In this document: positions 1 through 9,683 of the stretch, piece by piece
Position numbering within the stretch: the stretch's first letter is position 1
Layout of the letters: every line of letters starts with the position of its first letter
Notes under the pieces: model-generated
The model's input: the letters and a program-made list of their open reading frames with translations, nothing else
Told to the model about the DNA's origin: nothing
The model's database searches: none
Made by a program: the position numbers and the translations under genes
Assembly: GCA_033032865.1 (NCBI GenBank)
Contig: JAWHQI010000239.1
Span: 3,754,001 to 3,818,000 of the forward strand
Direction of reading: 5' to 3'
Source of the DNA: Dactylorhiza incarnata
Taxonomy: Eukaryota; Streptophyta; Magnoliopsida; Asparagales; Orchidaceae
Length of the DNA stretch: 64,000 nucleotides

Positions 1-1
1 G

Positions 2-2803
2 GAAGAGGAGAAAATACAGCTGATCTCCTGTCTCCTGGAGAACCTGGATATCTTTGCCTGGTCAGCGGAGGATATGTCAGGAGTAGATCCGGACGTGGCT
101 TGCCATCATCTGAACATATCCCCTGAGTTCAAGCCAGTCCAGCAGAAGAAAAGAGAAGTGGCAACCAAGCTGGCGGTGCCCATCAGAGAGGAGGTTGCCA
201 AACTCCTAAAAGCGAACTTTATTTCTGAAATACAATACCCCACATGGATGTCAAATGTTGTAATGGTTAAAAAATCCGGTGGGAAGTGGCGCATGTGTGT
301 GGATTTTACTAAACTTAATAAAGCGTGCCCCAAAGATTGCTACCCTTTGCCTCAGATAGATGTTTTAGTAGATTCCGCGGTTGGGTATAATTTTATGAGC
401 TTTCTCGACGCATTTTCGGGGTACCACCAAATCAAAATGCACAAACCTGATATCCCGCACACTTCTTTCATCACGAACGATAGGTGTTATTGTTATCTCG
501 TAATGCCCTTCAGACTTAAAAATGCGGGTGCAACATACCAAAGAATGACGGATACAGTTTTTAAACATCAAAAAGGCAGGAATCTTGAAGTTTATGTTGA
601 CGATCTCCTCCTGAAGAGTAAAACATTTTCAATACATTTGAAAGACCTCGTAGAGACGTTCGCTACTCTACGGAGGTTCAAATTAAAATTGAACCCATTG
701 AAATGTGTGTTTGGAGCAAACAAGGGGAAGTTTCTCGGGCATCTCCTCACTACTGATGGCCTTGCACCGAATCCAGATAAGGTGAAGGCCATCCTCGATA
801 TGACTCCCCCTCGTAATACCAAAAAGGTCCAACAACTCGGAGGAAGGTTGGCAGGGCTGAGCAGGTTTATTTCCAAATCAGGAGATAAAAGTGCTCCATT
901 CTTTAAGATACTCCAAGGAGGATCAAAGTTCGAATGGAGCAAAGAATGCGACAAGGCTTTTGAACAGTTAAAAATGCAGTTAACCTCGACCCCACTACTT
1001 CAAAGTCCCCGTGAAGGGGAAATATTATTATTATACTTAGGGGTCGGCCCAGATGCAGTAAGCTCTATCCTCGTCCGGGAGGAAAAGAAGAAACAATTTC
1101 CGATCTACTATGTCAGCCATATCCTCAAGGATGCAGAAACTAGATATTCGATCATGGAAAAACTAGCTTTGGCTTTGGTTATGTCATCACGAAGGCTCCG
1201 TCCTTATTTTCAGGCTCATCCTATCCAAGTAATCACAGATCATCCCCTGAGAAGTATTCTTGAAAAGCCAGATCATTCAGGGAGGCTGGCCAAATGGGCT
1301 ATTGAATTGAGCGAGTTTGAAATATCTTATATTCCCAGAACGGCAATCAAAGCGCAGGTCTTGGCAGATTGTTTGGTTGATACAACAGAATCCAGTCCTG
1401 AACAGGTGGTGAAATCCCCTTTGGCTTGGGTTGTTTATGTGGATGGGGCTTCTGGTAAAAACTCCGTTGGAGCCGGAGTAGTTTTAATCAGTCCAAATGA
1501 CATCAAGCTGGAGCAAACTATCAAGTTCTTCTTTCCAGTTACAAATAATCAGGCAGAATATGAGACACTTTTGACTGGTCTGAGGCTTGCAAAAGAACTG
1601 GGCATAGAACACGTACATGTTAAAACTAATTCACTGGTAATGGCCTCTCAGGTTCTGGGGAACTACGAAACAAGGGAGCCAATTTTGAGGAAGTATCTGC
1701 TGCTAGCCAAAAAGGAGATCGGAAGATTCAAGTCATTAATTATCGAGCATATTCCCAGGACACAAAACGAGGAAGCAGATGAGTTGTCGAAGTTCGGTCT
1801 TCCATCAGGGGGAGTGACCTTTGAACTTTTTCATCCGACAACAGACGAAGGGGAACTTATGCAAATCGATCAGAACCCTTCATGGAAGGACCCTTACGAG
1901 TTATTCTTGTCGAAAGGGGAATTCCATCATTCCACCAAAGACAGAAAGAGATTTAGAAGGAAAGCGGCATATTATTATTTGATAGCGGGAGTTCTTTACA
2001 GGAAGACTTTGATCTCTCCCTCAGCACGGTGTGTTTCTGAGGATGAAATTCCAACCATACTTCAGGAGGTTCATTCCGGGGAATGTGGTAGCCATTCGGG
2101 GGCAAAAACTTTGGAAAAAAGAATTTTGAGGCAAGGGTATTTCTGGCCAACCATGAGAAAAGATGCCGAGGCATTTGCTAAGCGATGTGTTCAGTGTCAA
2201 AAGTTTGCCACTCTTCAGCATCTGCCTGCTCAATCACATAGATCAATAACTGCGCCTTGGCCCTTCGCAGTTTGGGGGATGGATCTCATCAGACCCTTCC
2301 CAATGGCTAGCGGCCAGCGTCGTTTCATAATTGTAATGATCGATTATTTCAGCAAATGGATTGAGGCGAAGGCACTGGCAAAAACCACAACGCAGGTCGT
2401 CAGAAACTTCATCTGGGGTGAAATAGTTTGCCGACATGGAATTCCGCTAGCATTTGTCACTGACAATGGTCCACAGTTCAACAATCCAGAAATGATAAAC
2501 TTCTGTGATCAGGTTGGAATTGATCTTCGGTTCGCCTCAGTACATCATCCAAGGACTAATGGTCAGGTAGAAGCAGCAAATAGGCAAATCCAACATCTTC
2601 TAATCCAGAGAGTCTTGAATCAGAGAGGAAATTGGGCAGAGCAACTTCCTTCCATCCTTTGGACTCTCCGTACTACTCCGTCTTCAGCTACGGGGGAGAC
2701 ACCGTTCAAATTATCTCATGGCTCGGAGGCTGTTGTTCCTATAGAATTGAAGTGGCCACCCCCAGAGTTGTGTACGCAAAGGAGGGGGGAGAGGCATGGA
2801 TAG
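2..2803 (+). CDS. TatA pol: reverse transcriptase, RNase H, archaeal-like RNase H, integrase (5' partial)
   Basis: The frame is open from the window edge, so the start lies outside. Domains in order: RT, with YVDD at 592-603; a connection-type RNase H at about 1000-1380; a second, archaeal-like RNase H at about 1420-1800 that opens with VYVDGASG; the integrase zinc region (H-H-C-C, about 2070-2200); and the integrase core, with D near 2281, TDNG near 2461 and E in GQVEAANR near 2575. The protein copies element RNA into DNA and inserts it. Oddities: the first RNase H lacks the usual first Asp (LLLYLGV there), and the second has Asn where an Asp is expected (TNSLV, about 1630). The frame ends early through a frameshift near 2745, and the integrase tail continues in another frame. 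It was probably inactive even before that break. Confidence 0.93.
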   Translation, partial: EEEKIQLISCLLENLDIFAWSAEDMSGVDPDVACHHLNISPEFKPVQQKKREVATKLAVPIREEVAKLLKANFISEIQYPTWMSNVVMVKKSGGKWRMCVDFTKLNKACPKDCYPLPQIDVLVDSAVGYNFMSFLDAFSGYHQIKMHKPDIPHTSFITNDRCYCYLVMPFRLKNAGATYQRMTDTVFKHQKGRNLEVYVDDLLLKSKTFSIHLKDLVETFATLRRFKLKLNPLKCVFGANKGKFLGHLLTTDGLAPNPDKVKAILDMTPPRNTKKVQQLGGRLAGLSRFISKSGDKSAPFFKILQGGSKFEWSKECDKAFEQLKMQLTSTPLLQSPREGEILLLYLGVGPDAVSSILVREEKKKQFPIYYVSHILKDAETRYSIMEKLALALVMSSRRLRPYFQAHPIQVITDHPLRSILEKPDHSGRLAKWAIELSEFEISYIPRTAIKAQVLADCLVDTTESSPEQVVKSPLAWVVYVDGASGKNSVGAGVVLISPNDIKLEQTIKFFFPVTNNQAEYETLLTGLRLAKELGIEHVHVKTNSLVMASQVLGNYETREPILRKYLLLAKKEIGRFKSLIIEHIPRTQNEEADELSKFGLPSGGVTFELFHPTTDEGELMQIDQNPSWKDPYELFLSKGEFHHSTKDRKRFRRKAAYYYLIAGVLYRKTLISPSARCVSEDEIPTILQEVHSGECGSHSGAKTLEKRILRQGYFWPTMRKDAEAFAKRCVQCQKFATLQHLPAQSHRSITAPWPFAVWGMDLIRPFPMASGQRRFIIVMIDYFSKWIEAKALAKTTTQVVRNFIWGEIVCRHGIPLAFVTDNGPQFNNPEMINFCDQVGIDLRFASVHHPRTNGQVEAANRQIQHLLIQRVLNQRGNWAEQLPSILWTLRTTPSSATGETPFKLSHGSEAVVPIELKWPPPELCTQRRGERHG

Positions 2804-3135
2804 AGGATAATGATGAGGCCATCAAATATAGTCTGGATTTGATTGAAGAGCTTCAGGATGAGGCAACAATCAGGCAGGAGGAAGTAAAAAAGAGAATGGC
2901 CAAATACTTTGATAGGAATGTCAGGGTTAAGCATTTCGCAGTTGGTAATGTTGTATTAAAGAAAGTTGATGCCGCGGCCAGGACAGGCAACGTCGGAAAG
3001 CTAAATCCCAACTGGGCAGGAACTTTCATTGTCAAAGAGGTACTAAAGAGCGGGGCTTATCGCCTCCAGACAAGCGAAGGAGAGGACATCTCACGCACCT
3101 GGAGTGGTGACGATCTTAAACGGTTCTATCCTTAA
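2746..3135 (+). CDS. TatA integrase C-terminal tail, in a shifted frame
   Basis: This frame carries the end of the integrase. After the point where the main frame meets its GSEAVVPIE motif, the homologous continuation (VATPRVVYAKEGG) is found one frame away and runs to a stop at 3133-3135. It contains an acidic helix, a basic segment (VKKRMAKYFDRNVRVKHF) and a final beta-rich module with WAGTFIVKEV and GAYRLQ, as is usual at the end of plant gypsy integrases. Inference: a single indel near 2741-2752 split one ORF in two. Programmed frameshifting is not expected this late in pol and I see no slippery heptamer. Confidence 0.85.
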   Translation: MEVATPRVVYAKEGGEAWIEDNDEAIKYSLDLIEELQDEATIRQEEVKKRMAKYFDRNVRVKHFAVGNVVLKKVDAAARTGNVGKLNPNWAGTFIVKEVLKSGAYRLQTSEGEDISRTWSGDDLKRFYP

Positions 3136-3489
3136 AAATGTCTTCTCCATTTCTTGCATTTTTTTTGGATATTCAATGAAAAACCCCATACTGACACTTC
3201 TCCATGTCTGGTGACTCTTTTTTACACTTTTTTATATATCTCCCTCACTGAACCGCAGAGACATCGCCAAGTTCTGCTCGAACCCCCTCAGATTGTAGTC
3301 ATTAGCATAAAACCACGAAGATCATGTGTAGCGGGGAGTTCGCACACGTGTAGTGGTAGTTTGCCAATTCCCGTGCGGTGGTCTTCGGAACTTTGGATCC
3401 CAGCTGATATCTAACACACCCCTGCATCAAGGGAGGTCTAGGTGAATGTTAGCTCTATCATGCCCCGAGAGGGATATAGTTACAGCTTT

Positions 3490-3898
3490 GATGATCTTTC
3501 TGAGGAAAGCAATGTCGGTATAGTCCCCGCGGCATAACCACACATGCCCAACTGATCATCTTAGTCTGTGACCATCGAATACTCCTAGGTACTCTTAAGC
3601 GATGCCTAAGCGGGACCCACAACTGAGTTGATCTCTCTGAGGAAAGCAATGTCGGTATAGCCCCCGCGGCATAACCACACCTGCCCAATTGATCAACTCG
3701 GCTTGTAACCCTAGGCAAGAGAGCAGTTGAGTCGCTTACAGCCCTTATGACCACTTGAGGAAATCAATGGTCGCCGCCTAGGCCCACCTGCCCACTTGGT
3801 CATCTGGTTCTGTACTTTTCTTTTTTCTTTTTACAACTCCTATGACCACCTGAGGAAAGCAATGGTCGCCACCTAGGCCCACCTGCCCACTTGGTCAT
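3490..3898 (+). repeat. Four imperfect tandem units, each bounded by an inverted repeat
   Basis: Units share an interior of the form TGAGGAAAGCAATG, then a CCGCGGC or CCTAGGC block, then ACCTGCCCA. Each is closed by a perfect inverted pair: 3490-3496/3554-3560 (GATGATC/GATCATC), 3625-3633/3691-3699 (GAGTTGATC/GATCAACTC), 3747-3753/3797-3803 and 3842-3848/3892-3898 (both ATGACCA/TGGTCAT). The stem sequence changes between units but pairing is kept. Tandem repeats between integrase and 3' LTR are common in Tat elements. A structural role for the RNA is inference. Confidence 0.75.
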
Positions 3899-3905
3899 CT
3901 GAGTC

Positions 3906-4981
3906 TGTAGCTACTTTTTACCGCATTACAGGGAGTTATCTCGTCTCGTATGGTCCTTCTGGACCATTTGAGGAGAAAACAGGATTTCTACAGGCATATC
4001 GCAGACCGGGCGGTTTGTTTTTTAAACCTTGCGGTTTGAAATGAGCAGGTACTATAGTTATCGGGTGGTCTGGTTGTGAAACCGATCAGTTTTAAATAAG
4101 CAGGATATCATAAAATGTCATAAGACAGGTATCAGGGGATCAAGTATAACCATGACCGGTCGGTCTCATCATTCGATTTGTAAATCTATCATCCTTGTGG
4201 GTATTAATTCGATCCGTTCGGTTAATAACGGGCTCTTCACAGTTAAGCAATTATGGTTCTTGTGGAATGGAGATCATCACAAATATCAAGCCACTAACCG
4301 CCCGAAGTATATATAGACCGCGCGGGTTTATCAGCTAATGTTACATAAATCTGAGTTACATAAATCCGTTCGGGTTTATTCAGAAGAATGAGATTTACAG
4401 AAATTTGAGTTACATAAATCGTTCGGATTAAATACTAACCGCGCGACTTGTTGATTGTTTTCTTATGACTGACATTCTCTATCTTGTGAAGCAATTATGG
4501 AAAGCCAGGTAATAATCGCGCGGCTGGGTTATGTTCGGTTTTCTGGTTATTACGAGGCATTCATAATAAGACGAGGCACGGCTTGAATTTCTATCCGCTC
4601 AATTATATATTTAAACCGCGTCGACTACGCGTCGAAATATCATAGTTGATACTTTTTCGGGATATATCAAATTCGCTTAATCCGGATCGAAGAAACAAGT
4701 CGTGCGAACAGGTTTTCTAATGTTCAAGTGGCTATCTAATTGGAATTCTATGGAGTTCAACGATCTGACCAACCAGGTTAATATTAAACTGCACGACCTG
4801 GTTAAAAGAAAAGAAGACCGCAACAAACACAAGTAAGTCGCAGAAAACGAACAATTAGTCAGGTAAAAACTTTCCATTTCATCATCAAAATGTCTTTACA
4901 TTGTTTTGTGATCGACCGGCTAACAAAACCAAGCCGTCGGCTATGCAAAATAAAAACAAAATGCAAAAATAACGATCACAG
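3906..4981. other. TatA non-coding spacer between pol side and antisense genes
   Basis: No coding signal is visible. The stretch is rich in short recurring blocks such as ACCGCGCGG and GCGGTTTG. It contains the downstream flank of the antisense gene ending at 4982, so it should hold that gene's minus-strand polyadenylation region. I see no unambiguous signal. Confidence 0.5.
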
Positions 4982-6817
4982 CTATTCGTCCGGTTTGAGC
5001 TTTTTGGCCGCAGGAGAACTTGAACCTTCACTGCCATCTATGTCTACGTCGGGCGAGTATCCTTTGCTGGAAGATGAAGAACTTGAGAAACTGCTACCCG
5101 AGCTACTCGAGCTACCCAAGCCGCCCGACTTGCGGGACTTAGACCGCCCGGTTTCATCAGAATCGCTGGACTGTGCATCCGAGCCATCTTCTTTTTCTTC
5201 GGCAGCCGCTGCGGGTTCTTTTACGACCTCTTCGTCATCACTCTCTTCCTCTGAACTACTGGGCTCGGCTTTGTCCTTCCCTTTGGTTCGGTGGGTTACT
5301 TCGTCTAGTTTGTCCTTCAGGCCAGGATAAAGGTCCGAGAAGGTTGTATCTTCAAAACCCTCAGCCAGGACGTCCCGACCTCTCAGGCGATCTAGGGCAC
5401 CGTCAATCCCCTTGGCAACGTGGGGAAAGACCTCGTCTTGGAAGTCCGGGTTGTCCATATTGTATTGATGCTATGAAAAGAAATAAAAGTCAGATCGCTC
5501 GGCCTGAAATTGATAAGCCCGAATTATTCGTCAAACAACTTACCGCTATGATCTCCTTCAATCGGGCGATTTCGTCAGCCTGATCGGCGGACTTCTTCTC
5601 CAAGTAAGTATGGGTTGAGACTAGCTGCTTATATGAGAGCGCCATGAAGTGGTTAGCCGCAAAGCCCCATGCACCGGCCTGTGCAGCTACTCGGGAGAGC
5701 TCTTCTTCAGGAATCTTCTTCAGCCTCTTCAAAGTTTTTAGACCATACATAGCAGCTCCAGCGGCTAGTGCATGTCGGCTAATCTTGTCGCTCCCCCAGA
5801 ATGGCAGTGCGGTAGATACTTGCACACACTCCCCATCCTTGTGCCAAAGGACTGTCGGCTTGCCCCGCAGGTCGCGCGGATTGCTACAAGAACGAAGGAG
5901 CTCGAACTCGCCTGAGGAGGCCGGGCCCTCCTCATCAGATGACTGCGGGTCGCTCTTCCTCTGTCGCTTCTCCCTTTGGGTCAGAACCGGGTCGGCCGGA
6001 CTGACCGGTTTATTCAGAGGAACGACAGTGGCGGCTGCAAAAACTGAAAACTTAGAAACACAGTCCGCGCGGTCATAAAGCGACGAGTTGAGAAAAGCTT
6101 ACTATCCTCAGGGCGGACGTCTGCCAGCTCCGCGAACAGCAGAATGTAGTGATTCACGTTAAGCCGCTCGTTCTCGAGAGATTTGAAGATCTCCTTCTCG
6201 GCCTCTCCAAGCTTGACCGACTGAAAGTCCGCCGCACTCCTCGTCTGCGGGTTGACTTGCAACAACCCAAGGGGGCCTTCGAACATTATGTATCTTTCAG
6301 ACCAACTCGCCACCTTGTTCGCGAGATTGGCGACTTTCATCCCCCGGCATCCGAAATAATTATGCCCTCTAAAGATGGAGGTTCCGGCGTCCGGAATAGA
6401 CCGCACAGAGAAGAATTTTCGGAACAGGGTAACTGAGAACTTGACCCGTTCTGACCGCAGATACGAGATAAAACTATAGATAGAAGCAATAGAATTCGGC
6501 GGGAGTTGTCCGGGCACAACCCCATAGTGATCAAAAATGGTAATAACCTCGAGTGGCGTGGGGAATTTGAAGCCGTATTTGAAGTGGTCAATGGGGACGT
6601 CAATTTTTGTGGAAGACGAGGAGTTAATCCGCTCGTCGCGTGATGGAAGCCGGGCGGTTAGATTACTTCCATCCATATATTCTTTAATAAAGTCGTCCAA
6701 CTCGCCTTGAGTTAAACGACATTCTTTGTGATCGGCTGATCGAAAAGCAAAGGCCGCATCAGTTCGGACCGCATGGATCTTCTCAGACCGCTTCGACTTG
6801 CTCTTAGCACGCGCCAT
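4982..6817 (-). CDS. Antisense gene B of TatA: three-exon protein with a plant 'gypsy-type transposase' N-terminal domain
   Basis: Exons on the minus strand: 6817-6103, 6034-5544, 5470-4982. Introns are GT-AG: 6102-6035 (GTAAGC ... TTTTTGCAG) and 5543-5471 (GTAAGT ... TTTTCATAG). Spliced, the frame stays open for 564 codons plus stop. The ATG at 6817 gives a basic start (MARAKSKSKRSE) resembling a nuclear signal. Residues about 60-200 resemble the domain called putative gypsy-type transposon (Pfam PF04195), with features such as FDHYGVVPGQLPPNS and FRGHNYFGCRG. The second exon adds a basic linker and a helical segment (about residues 300-400). The last exon is acidic and Ser-rich and ends in a basic patch. 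Known: such antisense ORFs occur in Tat elements, and no biochemical role is established that I can name. The intact frame beside a damaged pol is notable. The domain name is from memory. Confidence 0.8.
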
Positions 6818-6853
6818 TTCAAAAACATGAATGAGTCTCCGTAATGGTTACTA

Positions 6854-6859
6854 CTTATA
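6854..6859 (-). promoter_or_regulatory. TATA box of antisense gene B
   Basis: The minus strand reads CTCTATAAGTAG about 37-42 bases upstream of the ATG at 6817. This is the right spacing for a short leader. It suggests gene B has its own promoter inside the element and does not depend on the LTR. Confidence 0.5.
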
Positions 6860-7343
6860 GAGTCAGCGATCTGCAAATAGTAAAATTATGGGGCGGATAT
6901 AAAATCAAACCGCTGGTTATATCGCAACACTAGCTCAAGTAATGCAGATAGCAAGAATATTCAATGGTTTGCACATAGACAAGTCATTACCCCAACCACA
7001 TACTTTGTAACCACTCGGTCTGGACCTTGTATATTAAATAAATTGAATGGAAAAGCCGCGAATAAGCAGAATAAGCAGATCAGACAGCAGTCTGCAATCA
7101 TCATGTTAGTAAAAATTCAACGGGAAGAAATCTCAAGCATTTAACACGGGTCGCGCGGCCTGCATAACAATTCGGATTATTTTCTAAAGACTTGAAGGCA
7201 AAAGTCCAGATTATCCAAACATAATCGCACGGCTTATATGGATATCAGAAAGCGTTAAAAGAAAATATTGTCCAACAGATCTAATCGTCCCGAGAAACAA
7301 ACAAATAATATTACAAATATTGTTCTCAAAAATTAAAAGCCAT
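6860..7343. other. Spacer between antisense genes A and B
   Basis: AT-rich sequence with no coding signal. It holds the upstream region of gene B and the downstream region of gene A, both on the minus strand. GCGCGG blocks recur (7151-7158, 7472-7477 nearby), as elsewhere in TatA. Confidence 0.5.
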
Positions 7344-9490
7344 TTACGGCTGACGGCGCTCTGGGGAGGGTTCTTCGCGGTGAAGACGTGCGACTTGGTC
7401 GCCGGTTTGAATAAGGAGACTATATATTTGGCTTGAATGATAATGAAGATGATTAAGCGTGCTATGAAGTCGCGCGGCATCTCGTTCTACTCGTACAGCG
7501 GGAACCGTACGAGCAGGAGCAGCGGCGGACTCATCAGTAGCCGGATCGGCCGCCCTGACTGGCGGGGGATTTGAGGTCGCCCAAGCAGCCGGGTGGTTCG
7601 ATATCCTCACCCTTTCATCATTGACAGGACGCCGGCTTCCGCCGACTTCCCTCGTCAAGCGGAGATATTTCTCCTGGTAGTATTTGCAGTCTTCTTCGAA
7701 CTTCAAGGCCATTTTCTTTTCCCTATCAAGGCGCGCGGTTATGGAGGCGATCTGATCTACCAGCATATTTTTCTTGTCAAGCCGTGCCTTCTTCTCGGTT
7801 TTCAGTTGAGCCTCCAGCGCCTTCTCTCTTTCCGGCCACCCTTTCTTCTCGGCCTCCAGTTCAGCCCGCGCGGCCTCCAGCTGGGCTCCAATCATCAGAT
7901 GTTCTTCTCGCCGCTCTTTCTTCTCGACCTCCAATGCAACTCGGGCGGCCTCTTCTCTACCTTCCATCTCCCTTATCTTCACCTCCAAGTCGTTCAGAAG
8001 GAGTTGAAAGTTGGCCAGCTCCTCCTGTCCAGAGTTTGATCTCTGTACGAGGTCTGGCACCTGGGACAGTGGCGGAAGGCTAGATACAAGGTCGCCCGGT
8101 TTTACTCTATCTTCCGGCTTGTCTACAAGTAAAAGTTACGGTTAGCACAGCCAAAGGCGAATAGAACAACAAAAGGATTATAAGATTAATGCCTGAATGA
8201 ACAGGCCGCTTCGACTGTTCCGGGTCCATTCTCCGACGTTGTTCTCGCCAGATTCTTTCACTATTCTTTTGTCTAATGGCTAAGGCTTGAGTCATGGGCG
8301 GGAAGAAGCTCGGTGGCGGATTCAATAGCAATTTATTTTGCTTTTTTTGAGGACGCGGAACGAAGAAGCGAACAGGTTCGTAACCCGCATCGCGCTTACC
8401 TGAGGCAAATAGGTCGGGCAGTTGCGACTTGCCCTGAGCCCGCATCTTTTCCGCCTTTATCCCCATCAAACGCAGCCCGGCCAGTGCCTGGTCGTTCTCT
8501 TTTCGCGCAGCCTTTTCGGGATCATCCGCATTCTCGCCAGGGGGGATAACTTGGCTCGAAGTCGCAGGACTGTCGAGTAACTTATCTTGCTTCAGGAAAT
8601 CATTCATTCCCCTAATAATGCCGTCAATCGACACACTGTTTGCGGAATCCGGAGTAAGACCGTCCGACTTGACAGGGGGGTGGCTGGATCGTCGGGCTCC
8701 TCCTTCACGCGCGGGTTGCTCTGAAGAGAGGCCGCTGTTGGTTTCTTGAAGGCTTTATTCTTGGCCTTCAATCTCTGAAGCTTCCTGGCAATTCGCTCTG
8801 CCGCTGAATAGACCCTTTTTCTCTTCTTCTTCCCCGATTCCGGGGTGATCTGCTTTGAAGGGCTGGAGTCATCATCAAGAATCACCACCAGCAAGGTAGA
8901 CAGCCCGTCCGGCTTAGAGGAGACGACTTCCCCTTCTTCTTCGACATTCAACTTTATATGAGGAGTCCCCGACGGAGTGAACTCCATATCAAAAGAAGGG
9001 GTAGAATGGTCCGCGCCGAGTTCTGCCGCCTTCTTCTTGGCGGTCTTCTTTTCAGACAGTAAGACCTCTGCGGCCTTAGCTCTCGCCGCCTCTTCCTCTG
9101 CGGCCTTAGCTCTCGCCGCCTCTTCCTCTGCGGCCTTAGCTCTCGCCGCCTCTTCCTCCGCGGCCTTAGCTCTCGCCGCCTCTTCCTCTGCGGCCTTAGC
9201 TCTCGCCGCCTTTTCCTCCGCGGCCTTAGCCTTTGCTTCCTCTTCCTCCGCAGCCCTCTTTCTAGCCGTACCTCCTCGGCGGCTTTTGTCTCCTCTGCTC
9301 TCTCCTCTGCGGTCTTTTCTCCACCAGTGTTCTTTTTAAGAACAGAAGTTTCCACTTTGGGAGACCGCCCGGTCTTCTCAGACCGGCGACCCTTCCTTCT
9401 CTTCCGGGCGTCCTTCTCCTTTCGTTCTTCATCCTTCTTTCGGTCACTACCCTTATCCACACGGGTTTGGAGGGAATCGAGGAAATTCAT
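7344..9490 (-). pseudogene. Antisense gene A of TatA: Lys/Glu-rich repeat and coiled-coil protein, broken by frameshifts
   Basis: Begins at the ATG at 9490 (MNFLDSLQTRVDKG), then very basic sequence. Near 9270 the frame changes and continues as repeats of AARAKAAEEE (9066-9265), then a Ser/Asp-rich stretch (8980-8690). A second change falls at a run of six G on the plus strand (about 8682-8687), after which the frame runs to about 8200. An intron is likely: a TTGTAG acceptor ends at 8123, and the next exon (8122-7344) is open and joins KPEDRVKPG to a long coiled coil (heptads of E, K, L, about 8000-7650) ending at TAA. The donor is not resolved; only weak GT sites lie at about 8190-8260. The two indels suggest decay, although the homopolymer break could be a sequencing error. 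The function is unknown. It has no PF04195-like domain, unlike gene B. Confidence 0.62.
9066..9265 (-). repeat. 30-bp tandem repeat inside antisense gene A, coding a 10-residue repeat
   Basis: Six near-identical and at least one degenerate unit of 30 bp. Read on the minus strand in the proper frame they give AARAKAAEEE repeated, an alternating basic/acidic alanine helix. A multiple of three keeps the frame through copy-number change. Confidence 0.9.
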
Positions 9491-9590
9491 TTTGATCAAA
9501 GAGGCGCCGGTCTGAAAAATCTTAACCGCAATCGGCGAGTAACGTCCCGTGATCTCAGAGGAATTATGTAAAGTGGAGAGCTCTCAGGCA

Positions 9591-9598
9591 ATTTTATA
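9591..9598 (-). promoter_or_regulatory. TATA box of antisense gene A
   Basis: The minus strand reads CCTATAAAATTGCC, a consensus plant TATA box, about 100 bases before the ATG at 9490. This leaves a leader of some 70 bases. It lies just inside the 3' LTR boundary (9684), so gene A would start transcription next to the LTR and run against pol. Confidence 0.55.
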
Positions 9599-9683
9599 GG
9601 CATGAGTACAAGGCGGGCGCGGTCTCCCGGCTAGAACTAATATTTTCGAAATCCCTTCGGGATCTGAAAATATGCGGGGATTA

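Noticed and set aside
3490..3560. Possible box C/D snoRNA (GATGATC and CTGA elements)
   Set aside because: The CTGA lies directly after the C-like box with no room for a guide, and other units lack both boxes.
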